A stretch of DNA of 64,000 nucleotides from Alphaproteobacteria bacterium (GCA_017308235.1 JAFKFL010000009.1:389545-453544); one strand, 5' to 3'; positions 9,148-18,612 are shown, counted from the first letter of the stretch. Numbers and translations are program-made. The notes: generated by a model not told the origin, from the sequence alone.

Positions 9148-10091
9148 GCCGGCAGTCCCATCAGGCTGCGGGCGAAGCTGCGCGCCTCGAAGGGCCGGAG
9201 ATCGTCGATGGTCTCGCCGACGCCGATTGCCACGACCGGCAATTGGAACTTTTCCGCCAGCGCCACCAGCACGCCGCCCTTGGCGCTACCGTCGAGCTTG
9301 GTCACGACCAACGAATCGATCGGCGACATGGTCTTGAAGGTCTCGACCTGGGCGTGGGCGTTCTGGCCCGTCGTCGCGTCCAGCACCAGCAGGCAGGAGT
9401 GCGGTGCGGTCGTATCGAGCTTGCGGATCACACGCACGATCTTGGCGAGCTCTTCCATGAGGTTGGTCTTGTTGTGCAGGCGGCCCGCGGTGTCGATCAA
9501 CAGCACGTCGCACTGCTCGGCGCGCGCCTTCTCCAGCGCCTCGAAAGCAAGGCCCGCGGCGTCGGCGCCAGTATCCTTGGCGATCACCGGCACGCCGGCG
9601 CGATCGCCCCAGACCTTGAGCTGCTCGACAGCGGCGGCGCGAAAGGTGTCGCCGGCCGCCAGCATCACCTTGCGGCCCTCGCCCTTGAAGAGATGGGCGA
9701 GCTTGGCGATGGTCGTGGTCTTCCCCGAACCGTTCACGCCGACGACCAGTACGACATGCGGCTTCAGCGCCGCATCGATCGCAAGCGGCATCGCCACTGG
9801 CTGCAGGATCTCGGCGATATCGTCGGCGAAGGCCGCACGCACCTCCTCATCAGTCACTTCCTTGCCGAAGCGCTCCTTGCCGAGCTTGCCCACCAGGCGC
9901 GCCGCGACGGCGACACCGAGGTCGGCCTGGATCAGCGCATCCTCGAGCTCGTTCAGCGTTTCCTGATCGAGCTTCTTCTTGGTGAAGAGGCCGGTGATGC
10001 TCTCGGTGACGCGCTTGGTCGACTTCGCGAGCCCCGCGCGCAGGCGCGACAGCCAGCCGCCCTTCTTCTCGGTCTCGACCACGTCACTCAC
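9144..10091 (-). CDS. ftsY: signal recognition particle receptor FtsY
   Basis: GTPase that docks the SRP-ribosome complex at the inner membrane; partner of Ffh, which is encoded about 3.4 kb away on the other strand. The 315-residue product has a short N-terminal lead, the N domain helices, then the G domain with GVNGSGKTTTIAKLAHL, DTFRAAAVEQL, LIDTAGRLHNKTNLMEEL and TKLDGSAKGG. The long acidic A domain of E. coli FtsY is missing, as is usual in alphaproteobacteria. It follows dapF by 9 bp. Confidence 0.96.
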   Translation of the reverse strand: MSDVVETEKKGGWLSRLRAGLAKSTKRVTESITGLFTKKKLDQETLNELEDALIQADLGVAVAARLVGKLGKERFGKEVTDEEVRAAFADDIAEILQPVAMPLAIDAALKPHVVLVVGVNGSGKTTTIAKLAHLFKGEGRKVMLAAGDTFRAAAVEQLKVWGDRAGVPVIAKDTGADAAGLAFEALEKARAEQCDVLLIDTAGRLHNKTNLMEELAKIVRVIRKLDTTAPHSCLLVLDATTGQNAHAQVETFKTMSPIDSLVVTKLDGSAKGGVLVALAEKFQLPVVAIGVGETIDDLRPFEARSFARSLMGLPA

Positions 10092-10100
10092 GTCACACCC

Positions 10101-10964
10101 TCACGCCAGCAAGGAAGCATCGAGCTCGCCCGTGAAGGCGATGGCGATGCCACCGGTCATCAGCACATGGTTGTCGCGCAGCCATTCGACCGCAAGCGAG
10201 CCCTGCTCCAGGATCACCTCGGCCTTGCGATCGACCAATCCGCGCCGACTCGCGGCCACCACGGCAGCGCAGGCACCCGAGCCGCAGGCGAGCGTGATGC
10301 CGGCACCGCGCTCCCAGACCCGCAGCCGCAGGCGTCCATCGCCCACGCGCTGGGCGACGCCGATATTGGCGCGCTCGGGAAAGAACGGGTCGTGCTCCAG
10401 CTTTGGCCCCAGCTCGGCGAGCGGGACGGCCGCGGCATTGTCGACGAAGAAGGTGGCGTGCGGATTGCCCATGTTCGTGCCGACCGGATCCTGCAACGGA
10501 CCGAGGCCCACCGGCATGTGATTGGTGTCGCAGGCCTCGCGTACAGGAATGTCGCGCCAGTCGAGACCGGCCGGCCCCATGTCGACCGAGATCACCGGCA
10601 GGCCGTTGGCGCCGCGGCCGGTCTTCTGCGATTCGAGCAGGCCGGAAATCGTCTGCACCGTCACCTGGTCGGTCTTGCGCTCGTCCATCAGCACTGACGC
10701 CACGCAGCGCGTGGCGTTGCCGCAGGCGCCGGCCTCGCCGCCGTCGGGATTGTAGATCCGCATGAAGACGTCAGCGCCGCGCTCGGTCGGCGGCTCGAGC
10801 ACGATCAACTGATCGCAGCCCACGCCCAGGCGCCGGTCGGCGATGGCGCGGCGGCGCGCCAGCGTGAGGTCGAGCGCCGTCCGGCGGGCATCGAGCACGA
10901 CGAAATCGTTGCCCAACCCGTGCATCTTGAGAAACGGCATCTTGCGGACCGGCATCGTGGTCAT
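10101..10964 (-). CDS. dapF: diaminopimelate epimerase
   Basis: Converts LL- to meso-diaminopimelate for lysine and peptidoglycan synthesis, in the cytosol, without a cofactor. The catalytic cysteine pair is present: Cys81 in GACGNATRC and Cys227 in LACGSGACAAVVAA. FLKMHGLGNDFVVLD at the N-terminus is the family start; translation may begin at ATG 10964 or at the later ATG 10940, which lies closer to the conserved part. It sits 6 bp after the glycosyltransferase-like gene and 9 bp before ftsY. In many alphaproteobacteria mtaB lies between dapF and ftsY; here it is absent. Confidence 0.95.
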   Translation of the reverse strand: MTTMPVRKMPFLKMHGLGNDFVVLDARRTALDLTLARRRAIADRRLGVGCDQLIVLEPPTERGADVFMRIYNPDGGEAGACGNATRCVASVLMDERKTDQVTVQTISGLLESQKTGRGANGLPVISVDMGPAGLDWRDIPVREACDTNHMPVGLGPLQDPVGTNMGNPHATFFVDNAAAVPLAELGPKLEHDPFFPERANIGVAQRVGDGRLRLRVWERGAGITLACGSGACAAVVAASRRGLVDRKAEVILEQGSLAVEWLRDNHVLMTGGIAIAFTGELDASLLA

Positions 10965-10970
10965 GGCGCG

Positions 10971-11873
10971 CTATATGGCCGTTCGGCCGGGCCAGCGCAA
11001 CGAGCGCGCCCGGACCTCGCCGTCATGCGGTCCCCCGACCTCACGCACATCGAGCGCGGCGAGCCGCTTGGTGTAGATCGTGAGATGCAGGATGCCGAGC
11101 GGCTCGTAGGGCATGGCAGGCTCCACGAACAGGCCACGGCCGGCGTCCCAGGCCGGCGTCGCGTGATGCACCGGCCAGTTGCAACGACTGGGCAGCGGCT
11201 CGCAAGCGAAGCCCTTGTCGTAGACCAGCACGTTGAGCGCGATCTGGTCGGTCATGTCGGCCGAGCGCTGCAGCGCCTCGCCCAGCAGCTCGGCCCAGCC
11301 CTGCCAGTGCGGCGCGTCTGATGCGAGCGCGAACACGCCGGCATTGATCAAGGGATAGCGGATCAACCGCTCGGCGATTTCCTTGCCGAAGCCGGCTTCG
11401 TAGGCCAACCCGTTCACGGCCGAGAATTCCGGCCAGGCATGGCGATAGTGCCGCATCGAGCGATGGATCTCCGGCGCTACGGCGAGCCTGCCGGTGCGGG
11501 CGGCCGCCTGGAACAGCGCCACGGCATTGCCCTGCTGCACCCAGCAGTCGCCATCGATCCAGAGGTAGATATCGAAACCCGGAAAGTAGCGCGGCAGGAA
11601 CGGGCGTGCCGTCAGCGCCTTGTAGCCATCCTTGAGTTTGCTGCGGCCGGGAAAGTCGAAATCCCAGCCCGGCTCGACCAGGACGGCATCACGATTTCGG
11701 CACCACGCGCGCTGGTCCTCGGTCAGTCCGCAATCGAGCACACCGAGTGCGAGCGCGCGTCCTTCCGGCGTCGCCCGCAGCGAATCGACGCAATCGCGCA
11801 TCAGATCGAAATAGGCGGCGTCGCCGCCCGTAATCGCAATCGTTTGTCCGCTCACTTCCGCAGGATGGCGCAT
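10971..11873 (-). CDS. putative glycosyltransferase-like protein with a DxD motif (uncharacterised)
   Basis: A 300-residue protein I cannot assign to a named family. It opens with QTIAITGGDAAYFDLMRDC, then a segment ending in IYLWIDGDCWVQ: the Asp107-Gly-Asp109 at the end of a hydrophobic strand is the layout of the nucleotide-sugar and metal-binding DxD of GT-A glycosyltransferases. There is no signal peptide or membrane helix. I begin at ATG 11873 because the longer frame would run into the divergent gene. Six bases separate it from dapF, so it is probably the first gene of the dapF-ftsY-yciB transcript. Donor and acceptor are unknown. Confidence 0.6.
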   Translation of the reverse strand: MRHPAEVSGQTIAITGGDAAYFDLMRDCVDSLRATPEGRALALGVLDCGLTEDQRAWCRNRDAVLVEPGWDFDFPGRSKLKDGYKALTARPFLPRYFPGFDIYLWIDGDCWVQQGNAVALFQAAARTGRLAVAPEIHRSMRHYRHAWPEFSAVNGLAYEAGFGKEIAERLIRYPLINAGVFALASDAPHWQGWAELLGEALQRSADMTDQIALNVLVYDKGFACEPLPSRCNWPVHHATPAWDAGRGLFVEPAMPYEPLGILHLTIYTKRLAALDVREVGGPHDGEVRARSLRWPGRTAI

Positions 11874-11928
11874 CGGCCCTTTGCTGTCGCCTGACTTTCG
11901 GCCAGAGTCCGGCAGTTGGAGGAACGCC

Positions 11929-12531
11929 ATGGCCAAGCACGTCGATTACTACGTCTCGCTCAATTCGCCCTGGACCTACCTCGGCTCCAAGCGCTTCGAG
12001 ACGATCGCCAAGAAACACCACGCGCATGTCACGATCTGGCCAGTCGACTTCGGCTCGGTGTTCGCTTCGTCCGGCGGCCTGCCGCTGCCCAAGCGCGCGC
12101 CGCAACGCCAGGCCTATCGGATGATGGAGCTCAAGCGCTGGCGCGACATGCTGGGCGTGCCGCTCAACCTCGAGCCCAAGTTCTTTCCAGCGAACGAGCT
12201 GCCCGCTGTCAAATGCGTGATCGCCCTGCGCGAGCTCGGCCGCATGGCCGACGCCATCAAGCTCGCGCACGCCGTGTTGCATGCCCTCTGGGTCGAGGAG
12301 AAGAACACCGGCGATCCCGCCACCTTGCGCGGGATCATCACCGGATGCGGCATCGACCCCGACTCGGTGACCAAGGCGAGCGAAACGCCGGGCATGGCCG
12401 ACAAGCGCGACTCCTACACCAAGTACGCCATCGACCAGGGCGTGTTCGGCGCGCCGTCGTTCGTGATCGACCACGAGATCTTCTGGGGCCAGGACCGACT
12501 CGACTTCGTCGAACGCAAGCTCGCGGGCTGA
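11929..12531 (+). CDS. DsbA-fold oxidoreductase, 2-hydroxychromene-2-carboxylate isomerase family
   Basis: A 200-residue thioredoxin-fold protein of the kappa-GST/HCCA isomerase group. The usual CxxC is replaced by SLNSPWTYLG, with Ser13-Pro14 at the position of the isomerase catalytic serine; GVFGAPSFVIDHEIFWGQD near the C-terminus holds the cis-proline loop and the family's W-G-Q-D. Relatives isomerise aromatic-ring cleavage products with glutathione. No naphthalene-type pathway surrounds it, so its substrate is open. SD TTGGAGGA precedes ATG 11929. Confidence 0.85.
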   Translation: MAKHVDYYVSLNSPWTYLGSKRFETIAKKHHAHVTIWPVDFGSVFASSGGLPLPKRAPQRQAYRMMELKRWRDMLGVPLNLEPKFFPANELPAVKCVIALRELGRMADAIKLAHAVLHALWVEEKNTGDPATLRGIITGCGIDPDSVTKASETPGMADKRDSYTKYAIDQGVFGAPSFVIDHEIFWGQDRLDFVERKLAG

Positions 12532-12545
12532 CACAAAATCCCGAA

Positions 12546-12653
12546 CCTCACCCTGAGGAGCATCGCCCGCGATGCGTCTCGAAGGGTGGAACAAGCACCG
12601 CGTTTGTTGCCCATCCTTCGAGACGGCCGCTGCGCGGCCCCTCAAGATGAGGC
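12546..12653. repeat. palindromic intergenic element, type B (copy 1)
   Basis: Left half runs CCTCACCCTGAGGAGC, a small hairpin ATCGC-CC-GCGAT, then GCGTCTCGAAGGGTGG. The right half is the inverted unit, carrying a different hairpin, GGCCGC-TGC-GCGGCC in plus-strand reading. A central loop with a run related to that of the copy at 49376-49507 joins them. It lies between the convergent ends of the isomerase-family and CPBP genes. Confidence 0.85.
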
Positions 12654-12688
12654 GTTTCTGTCTCGGCAGAGTTGCGCGCTCCGATGAG

Positions 12689-13366
12689 TCACATGTCGAG
12701 GTAGGCGGCGGCCAGCACGGCAAAACCGTTGTTGAAGATGTGGGCGACGAGCGAGGGCAGAAGCGAGTCGGTGCGCCGCCGCAGGTAGCCGAACAGAAGG
12801 CCGAGCGGCAGTACCAGGATGATGTGCGCCGGCTCGTAGTGGGCAAGCGCGAAGGCGATCGAGCTCACGAGCCATGCCGGCACGGTGCCCCAGCGGCCCG
12901 CCACCCAGCCATAGAGCAGGCCGCGGAACACCAGCTCCTCCACGATCGGAGCCAGCACGGCCAGGCTGATCAGGGCATTGGTCAAAGCCCCAGGCTGGCG
13001 GGCGATGTCGACCGCCTCCTTCATGCCCTTGGGCTCGATGCCGAGCTGGCTCACCCCCACCGACAGGGCAATGGTGCCGATCACGCCGAAGACCACGGGC
13101 CGCCAGCCCGATGGCCGGAGCCCCAGCGCCGGCGCGGCAGCCCGGCCGAGCGGCGCCACGGCCAACAGGACGGCGCAAAGGCCGATGGCATAGACCATCG
13201 ACAGGACGGCCAGCATCTTTTGGCCGGCAAAAACCTCCACCCCGAGATAGTGGAGGACCGTCAAACCGGTAAAGAACAGCAGCAACGCGGCTACGAAGAG
13301 CACGAGCGTCCAGCCCGGAATGGGGCGATAGTCCTTTTCGATCAACGGCTTGTACTCCGACGCCAA
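12689..13366 (-). CDS. CPBP-family intramembrane metalloprotease (CAAX/ABI type)
   Basis: A multi-pass membrane protein of the CPBP (Rce1/Abi) family. The zinc-site motifs appear in order: EELVFRGLLYG (EExxxR), FALAHYEP (FxxxH) and HIFNNGF (HxxxN/H), with hydrophobic helices around them. Family members cleave or bind peptides within the membrane; the target here is unknown. The open frame has no good ATG near the conserved start. I propose TTG at 13366, preceded by CGGAG with 8-nt spacing, giving 225 residues beginning LASEYKPLIEKDYRPIPGW (initiator as Met). It is divergent from ffh. Confidence 0.85.
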   Translation of the reverse strand: MASEYKPLIEKDYRPIPGWTLVLFVAALLLFFTGLTVLHYLGVEVFAGQKMLAVLSMVYAIGLCAVLLAVAPLGRAAAPALGLRPSGWRPVVFGVIGTIALSVGVSQLGIEPKGMKEAVDIARQPGALTNALISLAVLAPIVEELVFRGLLYGWVAGRWGTVPAWLVSSIAFALAHYEPAHIILVLPLGLLFGYLRRRTDSLLPSLVAHIFNNGFAVLAAAYLDM

Positions 13367-13523
13367 GTCTTTGACTCCGTGCCCGTCTGGCCTTATACCC
13401 CGGCCGCTCAATCGGTCGTGCCGATTTCTATGGTTCCCCTGCCTCTTCGGCGAAGGGGGAACTCCGTCGATCCGCGAGGGTTCGCGCATCGGCGCGATAC
13501 CTCTTTGGGCGAACGGGAGTGCG

Positions 13524-14927
13524 ATGTTCGAAGGTCTGAGCAAACGCCTGGGCGACGTTTTCGACAAGCTGCGGGGGCGCGGGTCGCTCTCCGAGGCCGA
13601 TGTCGACGTGGCCCTGCGCGAGGTGCGGACGGCCCTGCTCGAGGCTGACGTGGCGCTGCCCGTCGTCCGGGAGTTCATCGACGGGGTCCGTCCCAAGGCG
13701 ATCGGCGCCGACGTCATCCGTTCGGTGACGCCCGGCCAGATGGTGATCAAGATCGTGAACGATCACCTGGTCGAGATGCTGGGCGGCAGTGTGGCCGACC
13801 TCGATCTCAACGCCATCCCGCCGGTCGTGATCCTGATGGTCGGCCTGCAGGGATCGGGCAAGACCACCTCCTCCGCCAAGATCGCCTACCGATTGAGCCA
13901 GGGCCCGCAAGGCATGGCGGCCGAGATGTTCGGCGGCACCTTCTCGACCAGGCGCCGCGTCATGATGGCCTCGCTCGACACGCGACGCCCCGCCGCGCAG
14001 CAGCAGCTCAAGGTGCTGGGCGAGCAGACGACCGTGCCGACGCTGCCGATCGTGCCGCTCGAGATGCCGCTCGCCATCACCAGGCGCGCGCTCGAGACCG
14101 CGCGGCGCGAAGGCTTCGATGTCCTGATCCTCGACACCGCCGGCCGGCTCTCGATCGACGAAGAGCTGATGGGCGAGGTCAAGGAGATCTCCGACCTCGC
14201 CCAGCCCAAGGAGACGCTGCTGGTCGCCGACGCCATGACCGGCCAGGACGCGGTCAATGTCGCCAAGGCATTCAACGACCGGCTGGCCGTCACCGGCATC
14301 GTGCTGACGCGGGTCGACGGCGATAGCCGCGGCGGTGCCGCGCTCTCAATGCGCGCCGTCACCGGCCGTCCGGTGAAGCTGATCGGCGTCGGCGAAAAGT
14401 TCGATGCACTGGAGCCATTCCATCCCGACCGCATCGCCTCGCGCATCCTCGGCATGGGCGACATCGTCTCGCTGGTCGAGCGCGCGGCCGAGACGATCGA
14501 CAAGGAAGAGGCTGAGAAGCTCGCCGCCAAGGTGCGCAAGGGTCAGTTCGACATGGACGACCTGCTGGCCCAACTGCGCCAGCTGCGCAAGATGGGCGGG
14601 CTGCAAGGCCTGATGGGCATGCTGCCGGGCGCCATGCAGGCCAAGGCCGCGATGTCGAAAGCCAAGATCGACGAAGGCCAGCTCAAGCGCCAGGAGGCGG
14701 TCATCCTCTCGATGACGCCCAAGGAACGGCGCAATCCCGACCTGATCCATGCCTCGCGCAAGAAGCGCATCGCCAAGGGATCGGGTGTGCAGGTCCAGGA
14801 CGTCAACAAACTCCTGAAGCAGCACGCCGACATGGTGAAGATGATGAAACGCGTCAACAAGCTCGGGGAAAAGGGTTTCATGCGCAGCCTCGGCGGCATG
14901 AATCAGCCGCCCGGCTTTCCGCGCTGA
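13524..14927 (+). CDS. ffh: signal recognition particle protein Ffh
   Basis: The SRP GTPase that binds signal sequences and 4.5S RNA. N domain from MFEGLSKRLGDVFDKLRG; G domain with GLQGSGKTTSSAKIAYRL, DTRRPAAQQQL, LDTAGRLSIDEELM, TRVDGDSRGGAAL and GEKFDALEPFHPDRIASR; M domain rich in methionine (MGGLQGLMGMLPGAMQAK) with the RNA-binding ERRNPDLIHASRKKRIAKGSG. About eight extra residues (GPQGMAAEMFGG) sit after Walker A, before RRRVMMASLDTRRP. ATG 13524 follows GGGAGT; the longer in-frame reading to 13350 has no conserved content. Product 467 residues. Confidence 0.97.
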   Translation: MFEGLSKRLGDVFDKLRGRGSLSEADVDVALREVRTALLEADVALPVVREFIDGVRPKAIGADVIRSVTPGQMVIKIVNDHLVEMLGGSVADLDLNAIPPVVILMVGLQGSGKTTSSAKIAYRLSQGPQGMAAEMFGGTFSTRRRVMMASLDTRRPAAQQQLKVLGEQTTVPTLPIVPLEMPLAITRRALETARREGFDVLILDTAGRLSIDEELMGEVKEISDLAQPKETLLVADAMTGQDAVNVAKAFNDRLAVTGIVLTRVDGDSRGGAALSMRAVTGRPVKLIGVGEKFDALEPFHPDRIASRILGMGDIVSLVERAAETIDKEEAEKLAAKVRKGQFDMDDLLAQLRQLRKMGGLQGLMGMLPGAMQAKAAMSKAKIDEGQLKRQEAVILSMTPKERRNPDLIHASRKKRIAKGSGVQVQDVNKLLKQHADMVKMMKRVNKLGEKGFMRSLGGMNQPPGFPR

Positions 14928-14971
14928 AGTATCGTGAACAAAACCGTCTCTGACGAATCGAAGGAGAGAGA

Positions 14972-15361
14972 ATGCTAGCTATCCGCATGACCCGCCACGG
15001 CGCCAAGAAGAGGCCGTTCTTCCACATCGTGGTGGCCGACGCGCGCAGCCCGCGCGACGGCCGCTTCATCGAGAAGCTCGGCACCTACAATCCGCTCCTC
15101 CCGCGCGAGCACGCCCAGCGCGTGACCATGGACAAGGAGCGGATCGCGCACTGGCTCAAGGTCGGCGCCCGGCCATCGGATCGCGTCGCCAAGTTTTTGG
15201 CCGAGGCCGAGCTGATGAAGCCGCGCGAGCGTCGCGACCAGACCAAGAAGAACCAGCCGCGCACCAAGGCGCAGGAGCGCCTGAAGGCGGCGACCAGCGC
15301 CGAGGCGGCCCCGGCGGCAGCACCGGCTGAAGGCGAGAAGACGGAGGCGGCTGCCTCCTGA
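14972..15361 (+). CDS. rpsP: 30S ribosomal protein S16
   Basis: Small-subunit assembly protein. [35 protein letters not shown] and [16 protein letters not shown] are the standard S16 segments. After about residue 85 there is an Ala/Glu/Lys-rich tail of some 40 residues, common in alphaproteobacterial S16. AAGGAGAGAG precedes ATG 14972. Its TGA stop overlaps the rimM start codon by one base, so translation of the two is probably coupled. Confidence 0.97.
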   Translation: MLAIRMTRHGAKKRPFFHIVVADARSPRDGRFIEKLGTYNPLLPREHAQRVTMDKERIAHWLKVGARPSDRVAKFLAEAELMKPRERRDQTKKNQPRTKAQERLKAATSAEAAPAAAPAEGEKTEAAAS

Positions 15362-15876
15362 TGAAGATGGGTCGCGTCCTGCTGGGCGTCGTCGCGGCGC
15401 CGCACGGGGTGCGCGGCCTGGTTCGGGTCAAGAGCTTCACCGAGGACCCGACGGCGATCGGCACTTATGGCCCGCTGTCGGACGAGACGGGGAAGAAGGC
15501 GTACCGGGTCGAGGTGTTGAGTGCCGCACGCGGCACGGTGCTGGCCCGGATTGAAGGTGTCGCCGATCGCACGGCGGCGGAGGCGTTGCGCGGCTTGCGG
15601 CTCTATGTCGAGCGCGACGCCCTGCCGAAGGCCGGCGAGCGGGAGTGGTACGAGGCGGACCTGATCGGTCTGCCCGCGGTTGGCCGGGATGGCCGGGATT
15701 GGGGGAAGGTCGTGGCCTTCCACGATTTCGGCGCCGGCGCGGTGATGGAGGTGTCGGGTGGCGTGATGCTGCCTTTCACCGACGAGGTCGTGCCCGAGAT
15801 CGACGTCGAGGGCGGCAAGGTCGTGGTGGATCCGCCGGCAGGTCTGCTGGCGGAGAGCGAAACGAAGGAGGCGTGA
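15361..15876 (+). CDS. rimM: 16S rRNA processing/30S maturation factor RimM
   Basis: Helps assemble the head of the 30S subunit and binds S19. The N-terminal RimM domain starts LLGVVAAPHGVRGLVRVKSFTE; the C-terminal PRC-barrel starts near EWYEADLIGL and ends GGVMLPFTDEVVPEIDVE. 171 residues, normal for the family. It sits between rpsP and trmD in the conserved rpsP-rimM-trmD-rplS operon. Confidence 0.95.
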   Translation: MKMGRVLLGVVAAPHGVRGLVRVKSFTEDPTAIGTYGPLSDETGKKAYRVEVLSAARGTVLARIEGVADRTAAEALRGLRLYVERDALPKAGEREWYEADLIGLPAVGRDGRDWGKVVAFHDFGAGAVMEVSGGVMLPFTDEVVPEIDVEGGKVVVDPPAGLLAESETKEA

Positions 15877-15882
15877 AGCAAC

Positions 15883-16602
15883 GTGTGGCGCGCGACGGCG
15901 CTGACGCTCTTCCCGGAGATGTTTCCGGGCCCGCTGGGCGAGAGCCTGGCCGGCAAGGCATTGAAGGAAGGCGTATGGTCGCTGAAGGCGGTCGACATCA
16001 GGCAGTTCGCCATGGATCGGCACGGCACGGTGGACGATGCGCCGTTTGGCGGCGGCGCCGGCATGGTGATGAAGCCCGATGTGCTGTCGGCGGCGATCAC
16101 CGAAGCGTCCGAGCCCGGCATGCCGAAGATCCTGCTCTCGCCGCGCGGCGCACCGTTCAGTCAGGCGCGCGGGCGGGAGTTGGCCGAAGGGCCAGGTCTG
16201 GTGCTGGTGTGCGGACGGTTCGAGGGAGTCGACGAGCGTGTGATCGAGGCCCACGCGTTGGAGGAGATCTCGGTCGGCGATTTCGTGCTTTCGGGCGGCG
16301 AGATCGCGGCCATGGCGGTGATGGATTGCTGCGTGCGACTGCTGCCCGGGGTGATGGGCGAGCCCGCGTCGGCGAGCGAGGAGAGTTTCGAGGACGGTTT
16401 GCTTGAGTACCCGCACTACACCCGGCCGGCGGCCTGGCTGGACCCCGACGGAACCGAACGGCACGTGCCGGAGGTCCTGGTCTCGGGCCACCACGGCAGG
16501 GTCGCCGCCTGGCGGATGAAGCAGCGGGAAGAGATTACGCGGCAGCGGCGGCCCGACCTTTGGGCACGCCGGAAGACCGCGTCAGGAAACGAAGAGAAGT
16601 GA
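15883..16602 (+). CDS. trmD: tRNA (guanine-37-N1)-methyltransferase
   Basis: SPOUT-class methylase that makes m1G37 in tRNAs reading CNN codons and prevents frameshifting. Knot-forming motifs are visible: [66 protein letters not shown]. The C-terminal [11 protein letters not shown] and [17 protein letters not shown] complete the family pattern. The start is GTG at 15883, after AAGGAGGCG; 239 residues. Confidence 0.96.
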   Translation: MWRATALTLFPEMFPGPLGESLAGKALKEGVWSLKAVDIRQFAMDRHGTVDDAPFGGGAGMVMKPDVLSAAITEASEPGMPKILLSPRGAPFSQARGRELAEGPGLVLVCGRFEGVDERVIEAHALEEISVGDFVLSGGEIAAMAVMDCCVRLLPGVMGEPASASEESFEDGLLEYPHYTRPAAWLDPDGTERHVPEVLVSGHHGRVAAWRMKQREEITRQRRPDLWARRKTASGNEEK

Positions 16603-16617
16603 CGAAAGGATAGAGCG

Positions 16618-17100
16618 ATGAACATTCTCGATACGCTGGCGCAGGCCACGATGGACAAGGTGATTGCCGAGCGGCCGGTGCCGCGCTTCGAGCCCGGCGA
16701 CACGCTGCGCGTGCACGTCAAGGTGCAGGAAGGCAACCGCGAGCGCATCCAGGTCTACGAGGGCCTTTGCATCGCGCGCAAGAACGATGGCGTGAACTCC
16801 TCGTTCACGGTGCGCAAGATCAGCTTCGGCGAAGGCGTCGAGCGCGTGTTCCCGCTCTACAGCCCCGGCATCTGGGAAATCGAGGTGGTGCGCAAGGGCA
16901 CGGTGCGACGCGCCAAGCTCTATTACCTGCGCGCGCTGCGCGGCAAGGCGAGCCGCATCGCCGAAGACGTCGAGGCCCAGCGCGAGTTGATCGCCGTGCA
17001 GGCCGAGGAGGCCGCGAAGCGTCCGCGGCGCGAGAAGCTCAAGAAGGAAAAGCCACGGGACGAGAGGGGCGTCCGCGCCTCCAAGGGCGGAAAGAAGTAG
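16618..17100 (+). CDS. rplS: 50S ribosomal protein L19
   Basis: Large-subunit protein near the subunit interface. [54 protein letters not shown] and [17 protein letters not shown] are the family blocks. A basic tail of about 40 residues (ending RASKGGKK) extends beyond the E. coli length. AACGAAGAGAAG and GAAAGG lie upstream of ATG 16618. leuC begins 7 bp after the stop, the usual alphaproteobacterial junction. Confidence 0.97.
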   Translation: MNILDTLAQATMDKVIAERPVPRFEPGDTLRVHVKVQEGNRERIQVYEGLCIARKNDGVNSSFTVRKISFGEGVERVFPLYSPGIWEIEVVRKGTVRRAKLYYLRALRGKASRIAEDVEAQRELIAVQAEEAAKRPRREKLKKEKPRDERGVRASKGGKK

Positions 17101-17107
17101 GCGCGCC

Positions 17108-18550
17108 ATGGCGTTCCGCAAGAAGTCGGCCACGCAGCCGCCTCCCCCGCCGCCCCGGACCCTGTTCGAGAAGATCTGGGACAACCATGTCGTCCATCGC
17201 CAGGATGACGGCACCTGCGTGATCTACATCGATCGTCATCTCGTGCACGAGGTGACGAGCCCGCAGGCGTTCGAGGGCCTGCGCATGGCGCAACGCCCGG
17301 TGCGCCGGCCTGATGCCACCGTCGCCGTCGCCGATCACAACACGCCAACGACCGACTTCAGCCAGGGCATTCCCGACGAGGAATCACGCGTCCAGGTCGA
17401 GACGCTGGAGAAGAACGTCGCCGACTTCGGCGTGCCCTACTTCGGGCTGAATGACGCGCGCCGCGGCATCGTGCATGTGATCGGCCCCGAGCAGGGCCTC
17501 ACCCTGCCCGGCATGACGATCGTGTGCGGCGACAGCCATACCTCGACGCACGGCGCGTTCGGCGCGCTTGCTTTCGGCATCGGCACATCCGAGGTCGAGC
17601 ATGTGCTGGCGACGCAAACGCTGATCCAGAAGCCGGCCAAGAACATGCGCGTGTCTGTCGAAGGCAGCTTGCCGATCGGCGTCACGCCCAAGGACGTGAT
17701 CCTCGCCATCATCGCCAAGCTCGGCACCGCGGGCGGTACGGGCTACGTGGTCGAGTATGCTGGCCGCGCCATCCGCGAGATGACGATGGAAGGCCGCATG
17801 ACCGTCTGCAACATGTCGATCGAGGCGGGCGCGCGGGCCGGCCTGATCGCGCCGGACGACACGACCTTCAACTATCTGATTCGCCGGCCCTATGCCCCCC
17901 AGGGTGGGGCCTGGGACCTGGCGCTCGGCCAGTGGCGTCGCCTGCCGTCGGACAAGGGCGCGCATTTCGACACCCAGATCGATCTCAACGCCTCGGACAT
18001 CCCGCCGATGGTGACCTGGGGCACCAGCCCGCAGGACGCGCTGCCGATCACCGACGTCATTCCCGATCCGGCCAATGCGCCCGACGAGAATCGCCGCGAG
18101 GCATGGACGCGGTCGCTCGCCTACATGGGCCTGACGCCCGGCACCAGGCTGGTCGATGTGCCGATCGACCGGGTGTTCATCGGCTCCTGCACCAACGGTC
18201 GCATCGAGGACCTGCGGGCGGCCGCCGAGATCGCGCGCGGCCGCAAGGTGGCGTCGAACGTCTCGGCGATGGTGGTGCCCGGCTCGGGCCTGGTGAAGGC
18301 CGAAGCCGAGAAGGAAGGTCTCGACAAGATCTTCCTCGAGGCGGGCTTCGAATGGCGCATCCAGGGCTGTTCCATGTGCCTCGCCATGAACGCCGACCGG
18401 CTGGAGCCCGGCCAGCGTTGTGCCTCGACCTCGAATCGCAACTTCGAGGGCCGGCAAGGCCGCGGCGGACGCACACACCTTGTGAGTCCGGCCATGGCGG
18501 CGGCAGCGGCCATCAAGGGCACGCTGGCAGATGTGCGTGACTTCCAATAG
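17108..18550 (+). CDS. leuC: 3-isopropylmalate dehydratase, large subunit
   Basis: With LeuD isomerises 2- to 3-isopropylmalate in leucine synthesis, using a [4Fe-4S] cluster. Cluster ligands are Cys361 ([13 protein letters not shown]), Cys421 and Cys424 ([10 protein letters not shown]). [10 protein letters not shown] and [14 protein letters not shown] are substrate-site blocks. The N-terminus carries a short lead with six consecutive prolines before [13 protein letters not shown], some 15 residues longer than most relatives; no better start is available. Two RDD genes separate it from leuD. Confidence 0.97.
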   Translation: MAFRKKSATQPPPPPPRTLFEKIWDNHVVHRQDDGTCVIYIDRHLVHEVTSPQAFEGLRMAQRPVRRPDATVAVADHNTPTTDFSQGIPDEESRVQVETLEKNVADFGVPYFGLNDARRGIVHVIGPEQGLTLPGMTIVCGDSHTSTHGAFGALAFGIGTSEVEHVLATQTLIQKPAKNMRVSVEGSLPIGVTPKDVILAIIAKLGTAGGTGYVVEYAGRAIREMTMEGRMTVCNMSIEAGARAGLIAPDDTTFNYLIRRPYAPQGGAWDLALGQWRRLPSDKGAHFDTQIDLNASDIPPMVTWGTSPQDALPITDVIPDPANAPDENRREAWTRSLAYMGLTPGTRLVDVPIDRVFIGSCTNGRIEDLRAAAEIARGRKVASNVSAMVVPGSGLVKAEAEKEGLDKIFLEAGFEWRIQGCSMCLAMNADRLEPGQRCASTSNRNFEGRQGRGGRTHLVSPAMAAAAAIKGTLADVRDFQ

Positions 18551-18579
18551 CCCTCCCTGAAAAGAGGGTGATAGATTCC

Positions 18580-18612
18580 GGGCTGTGCAGCGATGCACCG
18601 CCCGTTTTCTTT
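18580..18612 (+). terminator. hairpin plus T-rich run after leuC (terminator or attenuator)
   Basis: GGGC and GTGCA pair with TGCAC and GCCC around a GCGA tetraloop (one T-C mismatch), 18580-18603, followed by GTTTTCTTT. A smaller stem CCCTC/GAGGG lies at 18551-18568, directly after the leuC stop. The T-run is the first of three repeated 14-mers in the leader of the next gene, so this may control read-through into the RDD genes. Confidence 0.5.

Noticed and set aside
13350..13523. N-terminal extension of Ffh
   Set aside because: The added residues are not conserved, overlap the divergent promoter region, and a proper ribosome-binding site precedes ATG 13524.
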